64,000 bases of DNA from Lachnospiraceae bacterium (GTDB lineage Bacteria > Bacillota > Clostridia > Lachnospirales > Lachnospiraceae), in assembly GCA_015057525.1 (NCBI GenBank), contig SVEE01000005.1, forward strand, positions 93,510-157,509. The letters run 5' to 3'. Below the pieces are notes generated by a model. The model was not told where the DNA came from and ran no database searches. It saw only the letters and a program-made list of their open reading frames with translations. Below are positions 51,849-60,145 of this stretch, piece after piece. The translations under genes and the position numbers were made by a program. Numbering within the stretch: position 1 is the first letter of the stretch; each line of letters starts with the position of its first letter.

Positions 51849-53012
51849 ATGGCACGTTCAATGGGAGGCGGACGCTCAGGCGGTGGCCGTTCAGGTGGTA
51901 GTCGCGGAAGTGGTCGTTCAGGCAGAAGTAGTTCTGGCGGAGGTAGAAGTAGCTCTAGCCGTTCAATAGGAAGTAGCCGTAGTAGTTCTAGCCGTTCATT
52001 TGGCACAGGACGTTCAGGTGGAAGTTCAGTAAGGGGTGCTGGAAGAAGCTATAGCGGCGGTGGTTCATATGGTAATCCAGGCATGGGACACCATCATAGT
52101 AGCTCATCATATCATAATCATGGATATAATCACGGATATAACCATGGATACAATCATGGTCATCACCACCATCACTATCATAATAATTGTTATGGTGGCA
52201 GACGCACATACTATCGTCGCAGTAGCGGTGTAGGATGTTCATCATGTCTTTCAACAATTATAGTGATGATAATATTATTTGCTATATTATCAAGCTTTGC
52301 ATCTGCTGGAAGAAATGGTGCTTTCCAAAATTATAACGATAATTATTCTAATATTGAAAGAGAGAAATTCGAGGGTGAGGTTCACTTAAATGGTTACTAC
52401 AGCGACCCTGATTTCCTCTTATACGATGACGAAATCAAACCTATAGAAGATGGTCTTAAGCACTTCTACCAAAAGACAGGCGTTGCTGCTCATGTATACT
52501 TAGTTGAAGAATTATCACCTGGAGTAGATGGTGAAGAAAAAGCAACTGAACTTTATGAAGAGCTTTTCGATGACGAAGGTCACATTCTTCTTTTATATGA
52601 TTACATGAATGCTGCTATGTATGATGCATGCGGTTACGAAATAGCTACTACTATCGATAACGAGGCAATCGATATCATTTATGACTATGTAGAAGCAAAA
52701 TGGTCTCGTGATAGCGAGAATCTTGGAGCAATCTTCGGCGAGGGATTATCTGATGCAGCGGACAGAATCATGTACAAAGAAAGAAGCTTCGGCGAAAAGT
52801 ACAAAGGCATTATAATCACAGTTATTATTTGTATTGTATTAATCATCGTTGTAAATGTATTATACAAGTGGTGGAAAGCTAAGAAAGCACAGGACAACAA
52901 GGAACAGGCAGACTTAGAGAGAACATTAAACACTCCTCTCGAAACCTTCGGTTCAGATATTAATGACCTTGCTAAAAAATACGACGACCCAAACAATAAC
53001 ACAACTCAGTAA
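51849..53012 (+). CDS. Gly/Ser/Arg- and His-rich membrane protein with TPM-like domain
   Basis: 387 aa; GGGRSGGGRSGGSRGSGRSG..., HNHGYNHGYNHGYNHGHHHHHYHNN, two TM helices, soluble domain LYDDEIKPIEDGLKHFYQKTGVAAHVYLVEE; AAGGAGG RBS. Confidence 0.8.
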   Translation: MARSMGGGRSGGGRSGGSRGSGRSGRSSSGGGRSSSSRSIGSSRSSSSRSFGTGRSGGSSVRGAGRSYSGGGSYGNPGMGHHHSSSSYHNHGYNHGYNHGYNHGHHHHHYHNNCYGGRRTYYRRSSGVGCSSCLSTIIVMIILFAILSSFASAGRNGAFQNYNDNYSNIEREKFEGEVHLNGYYSDPDFLLYDDEIKPIEDGLKHFYQKTGVAAHVYLVEELSPGVDGEEKATELYEELFDDEGHILLLYDYMNAAMYDACGYEIATTIDNEAIDIIYDYVEAKWSRDSENLGAIFGEGLSDAADRIMYKERSFGEKYKGIIITVIICIVLIIVVNVLYKWWKAKKAQDNKEQADLERTLNTPLETFGSDINDLAKKYDDPNNNTTQ

Positions 53013-53016
53013 TCAA

Positions 53017-53050
53017 AAAAGCTGTGGGATTTAATCCCACAGCTTTTCTA
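53017..53050. terminator. Bidirectional terminator
   Basis: AAAAAAGCTGTGGGATTTAATCCCACAGCTTTT. Confidence 0.75.
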
Positions 53051-53058
53051 TTTATATC

Positions 53059-55101
53059 CTACATACCAATTAACTGAAGTAATATATCCATTAGACTAAC
53101 ATCGCCATTTAGAATATCGCTCCAAGTTATCTGCCCTCCGTTTCCATCATCAAGTGCTGATTCCGCAAAATTAATTTCATAATCAGTGAAATTTCTGTCA
53201 TATCTTCTCTTGCAACAAAAAACACCATCTTCGTCACTGTATTTTCCAACTGCCATATCTACTCTTTCATCTTCGTTTGTGACCTCTACATGCATTTCAT
53301 CATCTAGTATAAGCATAATAGTTTCATCACCAGTTTCCGAATTAATATACACATCTCCATATTCTACTGACATAAACTCAATGCCTTCTTCGCCTGCATC
53401 AACAACATTAGTAAATGTATATTTTAACTCATCACTTTCATCAAAAAGATTCATAGTCCCTTTGCCCTCTAGCAATACAATATACTTAAACTCACTATTT
53501 TCAGAGTCATTAACCTGGTCCGTTAAATCAGATAATCTTCCCAACAAACTAAGCTTTCCTTCATCATAGCTATAAAGCTCCACACCTGCATAATCTTGAG
53601 AAACATGAAATTGAACTTCTTGATTCAGAACCTTCAATATGCTGTCATCATAATTGAACTCTAATTCTTCCATGCTATCCAAATTCATATTTCTAAATAT
53701 AACCGTGGTCTTCTTGCCTCCAGAATCTTTTATGAGAATACTACTACCCTCTGACACATCTATAATATAAGTATCGTTTCCTAAATTGCCATCAAGAATA
53801 TCATTTCCGCCATTGCCTATAAGAACATCATCAGCCGTATATCCATATAAATAATCTTCTCCCAAGCCACCATACATAACAATATCAACATCAAATGCAC
53901 CGCTGACGCCAATTTCATCGCAACCCCATATTACTTCTCCAGATGAATCTCCTAAAACCACACGACCATCAACAATAACTCCCGCAAGAGACCCAAGCAT
54001 ATGCTCGTATTCAATCTCTTCATTCTCAGGGTTGTTCCATGGAAATCCAAACTCAAAACCTTCAATACTATAGGATATAATATTTTCCTCTATATCCATA
54101 TAATTTTTGGCTGCTGGAGTGTATGTATAACAACCTTGAGCATCAAGAGGAGTAGAAACACTTTCAATCTTTGGATTAAGAAATACTATATTGTCCTCAT
54201 GTCCCACACATGACCATATAATATGAGACGAAGCATCAAGACCTGCCGAAATCAAATTATCTTCATTAAGACCTTCAACGTTGGTCTCCCTGTCAATCTG
54301 ATACATATTTTCAGCATAATTATGCTGTATCAGGTCCGCAACAACATAACCTGTAGTATCTGTATAATTACAAAAACGTATTTTATCTATCCCCTCAAAA
54401 TTTTCTATATCTAAATAGCTATAGAAATACACCAAATCCATAACATGACCTACGGCTCCATCAAAGGAATAGCCAGAATGTCCTGTGATTATTGATTGAT
54501 ATGAAACAAGGGCTCCCCCAAGAGAATGACCTGCAAATGTAATATTATATTCTAAATTTGCATCTGACAGCATAGCCATAAGCTCTTCATAACATTTTGT
54601 GGAATCCTCAAATTGTGGACTAAGTTCATTTAGAATTGCAACTCTAAAATCTGTACCAATCCAGTCATTGCTTTCATCAAGGCTAAATTCATCTGTAAAC
54701 ATTTCACTGCCACGAAAAGCAAGGATAATCTTATCTTCATTTTTAAATCCAACGGCATATAATCCACTTGTATCATTAAAATTAAACACCTTGTATATTT
54801 GCCACTGACCTATTAACGAAGAATACAACGTATCATAATATATACCAGAACTCTCCCATATTTCTTTATTATACAGTTCTGGACACGCGTTCACATAATC
54901 AGAAATACTCATTCCTTCATATTCATCTAAATAATCATATGACAGCTTCGCAAAAAGAAGGTGTTCCATTTCAAGTCTTTCATTGTCATCCCCCACAAAA
55001 ACGATATTTTCATGAACACTACTTTCATCAGCCAACACAGCATCAAAATAAAAAAGACAAATTATAAATATACAAATCAAAGATATAATTTTATTTTTCA
55101 T
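53059..55101 (-). CDS. Secreted class-3 lipase-like protein with RTX-type Ca-binding repeats
   Basis: 680 aa; signal peptide, FAGHSLGGALVSY (GxSxG), GGLGEDYLYGYTADDVLIGNGGNDILDGNLGNDTYIID nonapeptide repeats. Confidence 0.85.
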   Translation of the reverse strand: MKNKIISLICIFIICLFYFDAVLADESSVHENIVFVGDDNERLEMEHLLFAKLSYDYLDEYEGMSISDYVNACPELYNKEIWESSGIYYDTLYSSLIGQWQIYKVFNFNDTSGLYAVGFKNEDKIILAFRGSEMFTDEFSLDESNDWIGTDFRVAILNELSPQFEDSTKCYEELMAMLSDANLEYNITFAGHSLGGALVSYQSIITGHSGYSFDGAVGHVMDLVYFYSYLDIENFEGIDKIRFCNYTDTTGYVVADLIQHNYAENMYQIDRETNVEGLNEDNLISAGLDASSHIIWSCVGHEDNIVFLNPKIESVSTPLDAQGCYTYTPAAKNYMDIEENIISYSIEGFEFGFPWNNPENEEIEYEHMLGSLAGVIVDGRVVLGDSSGEVIWGCDEIGVSGAFDVDIVMYGGLGEDYLYGYTADDVLIGNGGNDILDGNLGNDTYIIDVSEGSSILIKDSGGKKTTVIFRNMNLDSMEELEFNYDDSILKVLNQEVQFHVSQDYAGVELYSYDEGKLSLLGRLSDLTDQVNDSENSEFKYIVLLEGKGTMNLFDESDELKYTFTNVVDAGEEGIEFMSVEYGDVYINSETGDETIMLILDDEMHVEVTNEDERVDMAVGKYSDEDGVFCCKRRYDRNFTDYEINFAESALDDGNGGQITWSDILNGDVSLMDILLQLIGM

Positions 55102-55228
55102 TTTTATTCCCCCATTCTACATAATAATAACACCACTTATATAAACCTTCAATTAATATCACAATAAAAAAAGAATATGCAAAGCATATTCTTATGAAAT
55201 AAAAAAGGCCCTTACGGGCCACTCTAAG

Positions 55229-55302
55229 TAGCGGGAGGGGGATTTGAACCCTCGACACCACGGGTATGAACCGTGTGCTCTAGCCAACTGAGCTATCCCG
55301 CC
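55229..55302 (-). tRNA. tRNA-Met (CAT)
   Basis: Minus: GGCGGGATAGCTCAGTTGGCTAGAGCACACGGTTCATACCCGTGGTGTCGAGGGTTCAAATCCCCCTCCCGCTA. Confidence 0.93.
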
Positions 55303-55317
55303 ATATTTAATTTAAAA

Positions 55318-55390
55318 TGGGACCTACAGGGCTCGAACCTGTGACCCTCTGCTTGTAAGGCAGATGCTCTCCCAGCTGAGCTAAGATCCC
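55318..55390 (-). tRNA. tRNA-Val (TAC)
   Basis: Minus: GGGATCTTAGCTCAGCTGGGAGAGCATCTGCCTTACAAGCAGAGGGTCACAGGTTCGAGCCCTGTAGGTCCCA. Confidence 0.95.
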
Positions 55391-55495
55391 ATGTTGTGCT
55401 CACCAGCACCTTTGTTAGTATAAAGGCAAAGGAAATAAATGTCAAGACATTTTTTTAATTTTTTATAGTTTTTTTATATAACTTTTAAAGCCATA

Positions 55496-56440
55496 TTATA
55501 TACATCCTAAACTTCTTAAAACAAATATCCACATAGTAAGGGTTACGGATGAAAGTAATGTTGTAAGAACAATAACATTTGATGTAAGTATATCATCGTT
55601 ATCCATATTTTTAGCCATAATATAACAACTTACTGTTGTTGGTGCTGCAAGCATAACTAATATGGCAACCATCTCACTGGAACCAAACCCTATCTTATAT
55701 GCTATAGGCAAAAACAACATAGGTAATCCAATTAGTTTAATAAATGAAGCACCTAACGCAGGCTTCAGTCTTACAATAGCCTGCTTAGTATCAAAGCCTG
55801 CCCCTACTGCTAAAAGCGCCAATGGCGTTGCAGTTTGAGCAATGTAATTCATAGCTCTCGCCGGAATAGTGGGCATATCAAATCTTATTAGGGAAGCAAG
55901 CAATCCTAACAGAATTCCTATTATAATAGGATTCTTAGCAATATTAATACATGCATTTTTTATTTTACCATAATCCTTTGTATCAGTATTAGCATTAAAG
56001 GTTAAAATTATAACAGATAACATGTTAAAAAATGGTACGGAAGCCACTATCATTAATGGTGTCATACCAATTTCACCACATATATTTTCCACAAAGGCTA
56101 CACCAAGAATAGCTGCGCTTCCTCTTGCACCTGCCTGAGCAAATGCACCTACCATAGTTTTATCCTTTATGGTGAGTTTAGCAATAATCCACACCAAGGC
56201 AAACATTACTATAGTAACAATTAGGCAAAAAAGGAAAAACTTTATATCCATATCTTCTCTTATGTCCGAAGATGATATTTCTACAAATAACATAACAGGA
56301 AGAGCCACAGCAAAAACATACTTGTTTGTCACCCTTGCAAATTCATCTGTAAGAAAATTTACTTTCCTCAAAATATAGCCTAATAATATAATTAAAAATA
56401 TAGGGATTGTTGCATTTAAACTAAAAATAAAATTATCCAT
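55496..56440 (-). CDS. AEC family transporter (auxin efflux carrier-like permease)
   Basis: MDNFIFSLNATIPIFLIILLGYILRKVNFLTDEFARVTNKYVFAVALPVMLFVEISS...; start refined by AGAGG RBS. Confidence 0.88.
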   Translation of the reverse strand: MDNFIFSLNATIPIFLIILLGYILRKVNFLTDEFARVTNKYVFAVALPVMLFVEISSSDIREDMDIKFFLFCLIVTIVMFALVWIIAKLTIKDKTMVGAFAQAGARGSAAILGVAFVENICGEIGMTPLMIVASVPFFNMLSVIILTFNANTDTKDYGKIKNACINIAKNPIIIGILLGLLASLIRFDMPTIPARAMNYIAQTATPLALLAVGAGFDTKQAIVRLKPALGASFIKLIGLPMLFLPIAYKIGFGSSEMVAILVMLAAPTTVSCYIMAKNMDNDDILTSNVIVLTTLLSSVTLTMWIFVLRSLGCI

Positions 56441-56551
56441 ATATATACCTCTTTTCATCAACTCGATTAGTTTATCACAAACTGTCAAACTTGTAAAATA
56501 CTTGGTTTTTTACCAAAGAAAATACATTTTCAATTTTTTTAAAAAAAGATG

Positions 56552-56580
56552 TTGACAATAACAACTCATTCTTATATAAT
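56552..56580 (+). promoter_or_regulatory. Consensus sigma-A promoter of the tRNA cluster
   Basis: TTGACA-17 bp-TATAAT. Confidence 0.8.
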
Positions 56581-56642
56581 AGGTCTTGCGTTAAGCGATG
56601 GGGTACATATTTACCACATAGTAAGACTTATTTTTACTCCAT

Positions 56643-56717
56643 CGGGGTGTGGCTCAGCTTGGCTAGAGCGCCTGATTTGGGATCAGGAGGTCGCAGGTTC
56701 GAATCCTGTCACCCCGA
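56643..56717 (+). tRNA. tRNA-Pro (TGG)
   Basis: CGGGGTGTGGCTCAGCTTGGCTAGAGCGCCTGATTTGGGATCAGGAGGTCGCAGGTTCGAATCCTGTCACCCCGA. Confidence 0.96.
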
Positions 56718-56746
56718 CTTATAAAACACTTATATGCATTATTCAT

Positions 56747-56817
56747 GCGGGTGTAGTTCAATGGTAGAACACTAGCCTTCCAAGCTAGATACGTGGGTTC
56801 GATTCCCATCACCCGCT
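56747..56817 (+). tRNA. tRNA-Gly (TCC)
   Basis: GCGGGTGTAGTTCAATGGTAGAACACTAGCCTTCCAAGCTAGATACGTGGGTTCGATTCCCATCACCCGCT. Confidence 0.96.
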
Positions 56818-56847
56818 CTTTATTTTCGCAATTAGCGAAAGTTAAAT

Positions 56848-56921
<74 letters not shown>

Positions 56922-56946
56922 TTATTTTTTTTACTATAATTTATAT

Positions 56947-57021
56947 GGTGGATATGGCGCAGTTGGTTAGCGCGCCAGATTGTGGCTCTGGAGGCCGAGG
57001 GTTCGAATCCCTCTATCCACC
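56947..57021 (+). tRNA. tRNA-His (GTG)
   Basis: GGTGGATATGGCGCAGTTGGTTAGCGCGCCAGATTGTGGCTCTGGAGGCCGAGGGTTCGAATCCCTCTATCCACC; extra G-1 pairs with C73. Confidence 0.96.
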
Positions 57022-57056
57022 CTCATTATAAGCTTTGCAAGAGGCAAGTTTACTAT

Positions 57057-57128
57057 TGGGCTATCGCCAAGCGGTAAGGCACAGGACTTTGACTCCTGCA
57101 TTCGTTGGTTCGAATCCAACTAGCCCAG
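57057..57128 (+). tRNA. tRNA-Gln (TTG)
   Basis: TGGGCTATCGCCAAGCGGTAAGGCACAGGACTTTGACTCCTGCATTCGTTGGTTCGAATCCAACTAGCCCAG. Confidence 0.96.
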
Positions 57129-57144
57129 CTTATCAAAAAAATAT

Positions 57145-57217
57145 GGGTCACTAGCTCAGTCGGTAGAGCACTTGACTTTTAATCAAGTTGTCGGGGGTTC
57201 GATTCCCCCGTGACTCA
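57145..57217 (+). tRNA. tRNA-Lys (TTT)
   Basis: GGGTCACTAGCTCAGTCGGTAGAGCACTTGACTTTTAATCAAGTTGTCGGGGGTTCGATTCCCCCGTGACTCA. Confidence 0.96.
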
Positions 57218-57239
57218 CTTATTTATAAAGAATACAAAG

Positions 57240-57271
57240 GATTTCGGATATTTATATCTGAAATTTTTTAT
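57240..57271 (+). terminator. Terminator after tRNA-Lys
   Basis: ATTTCGGATATTTATATCTGAAATTTTTT. Confidence 0.6.
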
Positions 57272-57323
57272 ATTATATGCGAGGGGCAAGGCACGCTCTC
57301 ATCAAATTTTATATAGTTAATAC

Positions 57324-57341
57324 GCAGGTATGGCGGAATTT
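57324..57341 (+). pseudogene. Truncated tRNA-Leu 5' fragment
   Basis: GCAGGTATGGCGGAATTT vs intact GCGGGTATGGCGGAATTG at 57508; no downstream cloverleaf. Confidence 0.7.
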
Positions 57342-57464
57342 ACACGTAAGCTATAAGCCGTGCGTAGACATGGCTAAAATGCCGATGAGAGCTTGCTCTC
57401 GTATCGACATTTTAAGACATGGATACATAGGGCGACAGCCCGTGACTGAGCAAGCGAAGCTTGC
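57342..57464 (+). other. Structured repeat element, copy 1 (three hairpins)
   Basis: AAAATGCCGAT-GAGAGCTTGCTCTC-GT-ATCGACATTTT; GGGCGACAGCCC; GCAAGCGAAGCTTGC. Confidence 0.65.
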
Positions 57465-57507
57465 GAGGGGCAAGGCTTGCCCTAATCAAATCTTATATAG
57501 TTAATAC

Positions 57508-57589
57508 GCGGGTATGGCGGAATTGGCAGACGCGCTAGATTTAGGTTCTAGTGGGAACACCCGTGCAGGTTCAACTCCTGTTACCCGCA
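57508..57589 (+). tRNA. tRNA-Leu (TAG)
   Basis: GCGGGTATGGCGGAATTGGCAGACGCGCTAGATTTAGGTTCTAGTGGGAACACCCGTGCAGGTTCAACTCCTGTTACCCGCA. Confidence 0.96.
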
Positions 57590-57599
57590 TTAATAAAAA

Positions 57600-57633
57600 T
57601 AAGTAGGATGATAAACATCCTACTTATTTTTAT
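57600..57633 (+). terminator. Terminator after tRNA-Leu
   Basis: AAGTAGGATG-ATAAA-CATCCTACTT-ATTTTTATT. Confidence 0.75.
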
Positions 57634-57720
57634 TACCGAGGCGTGTCATTGAACCTGAGGTTACATATCTCGGCTCCCGCCTCGGTCCACGCTGAACAGT
57701 CGCCACTGGCGACTAGCGCC

Positions 57721-58049
57721 CTGTTACCCGCATCTTAAGGCAATCATTTTAAATGGTTGCTTTTTTTAGTTTTACCCCTAGGAAGTCCTTGGGGAGTCCT
57801 TGAATATAATGAATTTCTGAAATTTGGTTCAAAATCACGGACGGTCTGCAGGGCAAGGAGTTCCAGTAAATATTCTTTCCCAATTTGGGCACTTCTTGGG
57901 CACCTCGACACTTCTCCTCTTCTACTATTGTATTATAATAGGAAGAAACTCATTATCTAATATATCGTGTAGAATGCGAAAAGCAGAGTTGTTAGCTCTG
58001 CTTTAATCATAATTTCAAGTATTCAACAATTCAGTAAACTGAAATTTGG
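57721..58049. repeat. Island direct repeat, copy 1
   Basis: ctgttacccgcatcttaaggcaatcattttaaatggttgc... through ...gcagagttgttagctctgcttt...cagtaaactgaaattt, matching 62338..62790. Confidence 0.85.
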
Positions 58050-58063
58050 GCGTGCTTAAGATA

Positions 58064-58759
58064 TCAATTATCATTTAAAAGCCTCCTCAAAAAATCTTCT
58101 ACCTCTTTATTAAATGCCCTAGGATTATTATTTGCAATAAAATGATTCCCTTTAACAATGGCTAATTTCGCATTAGGTATACTTTTTACAATCTCCTTTG
58201 TATGAGATTCTTTAATCATATCTCTAGTTCCACAAATAACAAGTGTAGGAACTGATATTTTTATTAATTCTCTTGAATCAATATATGGCTCATTAACCAT
58301 TAATCCTAACATTTCAGCATTTGCTTTAGCCTTCTGTGATTTTGAAGAAAATTTTGTTGCTATTTTATATCCTAATTCGATGGGAAGCTGTATTATTTTT
58401 TTGACACCCTTTGGATTAAGATTTCCTGCATTTAATATTAATGCCTTCACTCTGTGTGGATATTTTAATGCAAATTCCATTGCAATATTAGCTCCATCGG
58501 AAAAACCAAGAATAATTGCTTTTGTAATCCCCATGTAATTCATAAATCCATCCAAATCTTTAGCAAATTGCTTAATTGTGAAAGGAGCATTTCCTCTTTG
58601 CGATTTGCCATGCCCTCTCGTGTCTAACGTAATCACTCTATATTTATCACTGAAATAATCTATTTGATGTTTAAAATACGTACCATCCTCACCGTTTCCG
58701 TGTAAAAGGATAAAAGGTTCTTTGTTTCCTTTTTCACAATGATATAAAGTTATGTCCAT
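58064..58759 (-). CDS. Alpha/beta fold hydrolase
   Basis: 231 aa; ILLHGNGEDGTYFKHQIDYF, ITLDTRGHGKSQRG, ILGFSDGANIAMEFALKYP (nucleophile elbow), GNHFIAN. Confidence 0.92.
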   Translation of the reverse strand: MDITLYHCEKGNKEPFILLHGNGEDGTYFKHQIDYFSDKYRVITLDTRGHGKSQRGNAPFTIKQFAKDLDGFMNYMGITKAIILGFSDGANIAMEFALKYPHRVKALILNAGNLNPKGVKKIIQLPIELGYKIATKFSSKSQKAKANAEMLGLMVNEPYIDSRELIKISVPTLVICGTRDMIKESHTKEIVKSIPNAKLAIVKGNHFIANNNPRAFNKEVEDFLRRLLNDN

Positions 58760-58796
58760 AATACTTCCTCACTCAACTTCAAATTTACTTTTCTTA

Positions 58797-59396
58797 CTAC
58801 ATTTCTTTCTTCCAAACCAAATTATATCGCGTAACACCATTACTTGCCAAAGTCTGATTATATAATTCGCATCCGTAATGTTGATATATCTGTGCGTACT
58901 GCTTCATGTCTGTATCAAACAACAATGGCACTTTTTCACTTTCAGCATATTTCTTCGCAGCTTCTACTAAATACCTTGCATAGCCCTTCCCCTGATATTC
59001 TTTATCAACGCAAACAAACAAAATATCAATATGTGGTTTTATGGCATACTGCTTGTTGGAATCCGATATTTGCTTAATGTGTGACATATACCTTTTTAAT
59101 GTCTTGAATGGAATAACTTTTAGCAATCGGAATAACATCTTCATCTGTGGATATACTGGTGCTTTTTTGCTATGTACGAAACCAACTGCCCCCTTATGGT
59201 CCTCTGTTACATAAAGTGCTTTTGATTCATACACATAATCTGTATATATATCCATATATTTCATCACAAGCTCTTTTCTATCACTCATATCTCCAAATTC
59301 ATGAAATAGCTCATTAGTAATAAATGCTTCACCAACCATTTTTTTAATTTCTGCCAATTCACTTTTTGAAACATCTTTCAATAATTTTACTTTCAT
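58797..59396 (-). CDS. GNAT family N-acetyltransferase
   Basis: 199 aa; HIDILFVCVDKEYQGKGYARYLVEAAKKYAESEKVPLLFDTDMKQYAQIYQHYGCELYNQ. Confidence 0.88.
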   Translation of the reverse strand: MKVKLLKDVSKSELAEIKKMVGEAFITNELFHEFGDMSDRKELVMKYMDIYTDYVYESKALYVTEDHKGAVGFVHSKKAPVYPQMKMLFRLLKVIPFKTLKRYMSHIKQISDSNKQYAIKPHIDILFVCVDKEYQGKGYARYLVEAAKKYAESEKVPLLFDTDMKQYAQIYQHYGCELYNQTLASNGVTRYNLVWKKEM

Positions 59397-59468
59397 TTAA
59401 ACTCACCATCAACTTCAAATTTTCATAAGAGAATTATACTCACAGAACATACAAAAATCAAGTTTCTC

Positions 59469-59657
59469 TCAATCCCACTCTCGTATCCTCTCAAAAAATC
59501 TTGTATACACAGGTTCTGTACCTGTTACACGCATAATCACATCTTCATTATTTACAACATATCCCAGTCCAACTATCATTATAAAAGCTCTTGAAGTGCC
59601 GACAAAGGTGTCCGTCATCCCAAGAGCTTTACTTACAAATTTTATTTTACTAATCAT
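59469..59657 (-). CDS. Small hypothetical ORF in island
   Basis: 62 aa MISKIKFVSKALGMTDTFVGTSRAFIMIVGLGYVVNNEDVIMRVTGTEPVYTRFFERIREWD; may be a fragment. Confidence 0.3.
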   Translation of the reverse strand: MISKIKFVSKALGMTDTFVGTSRAFIMIVGLGYVVNNEDVIMRVTGTEPVYTRFFERIREWD

Positions 59658-59686
59658 TTTAAAGAAATTATTTTAATTTTTAATTA

Positions 59687-59887
59687 TTATGCGTATGATT
59701 TTAACAACTTATCAAGAGATTCTACTGCTTCCTTCTTCTTAGACATCAGACTTGATGCATATATATCATCTGTCATCTGAATTGATGAATATCCTAACAA
59801 ACCTTGTGCTGTTTTCATATCAACCTTTGCTGCTAAAAGTAATGTAGCATAGGAATGTCTAAGGAAATGAAAAGGCAATTTCCTCAA
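59687..59887 (-). pseudogene. Truncated tyrosine recombinase/integrase (C-terminal catalytic fragment)
   Basis: LPFHFLRHSYATLLLAAKVDMKTAQGLLGYSSIQMTDDIYASSL: HxxRH box and catalytic Tyr present; N-terminus and first Arg absent. Confidence 0.8.
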
Positions 59888-59976
59888 ACACTATACTTAC
59901 TGACAGAATATCCCTCTCCTTCAACACTTAATCGTTCCTCTAGTCTCTCAACTAACTCTCTTAAAAATTCTTCCAT
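59884..59976 (-). CDS. 30-aa ORF abutting the integrase fragment
   Basis: MEEFLRELVERLEERLSVEGEGYSVSKYSV*; stop overlaps the TTG start of the integrase fragment ORF. Confidence 0.3.
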   Translation of the reverse strand: MEEFLRELVERLEERLSVEGEGYSVSKYSV

Positions 59977-60017
59977 ATTACTCCCATCCTTTCATCTTGG
60001 TTTATATTTATATATGT

Positions 60018-60051
60018 AAAAAGGAAGGAGTTTTCGTATTAACTCCTTCCT
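60018..60051 (-). terminator. Hairpin/terminator upstream of the integrase remnant
   Basis: AGGAAGGAGTTAATACGAAAACTCCTTCCTTTTT on the minus strand. Confidence 0.55.
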
Positions 60052-60145
60052 CATAGATTGAAAATCATCGTAGTGACTGGTTTGTTTATTTCACTACTTG
60101 ACCTATATTATTAGGCAAACGTTATAATTTATGATAACATCAACA

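Larger units (their letters stand above)
57279..57525 (+). repeat. 184-bp-period duplication containing the 5' end of tRNA-Leu
   Basis: gcgaggggcaaggc...atcaaattttatatagttaatacgcaggtatggcggaatt at 57279 is repeated at 57463 with few mismatches. Confidence 0.8.

Noticed and set aside
52110-52190. Short tandem repeat resembling a regulatory array
   Set aside because: It encodes the in-frame (NHGY)n His-rich tract of the 387-aa protein.
57277-57504. 75-aa plus-strand ORF
   Set aside because: Covers the tRNA-Leu fragment duplication and hairpin element; coding is unlikely.
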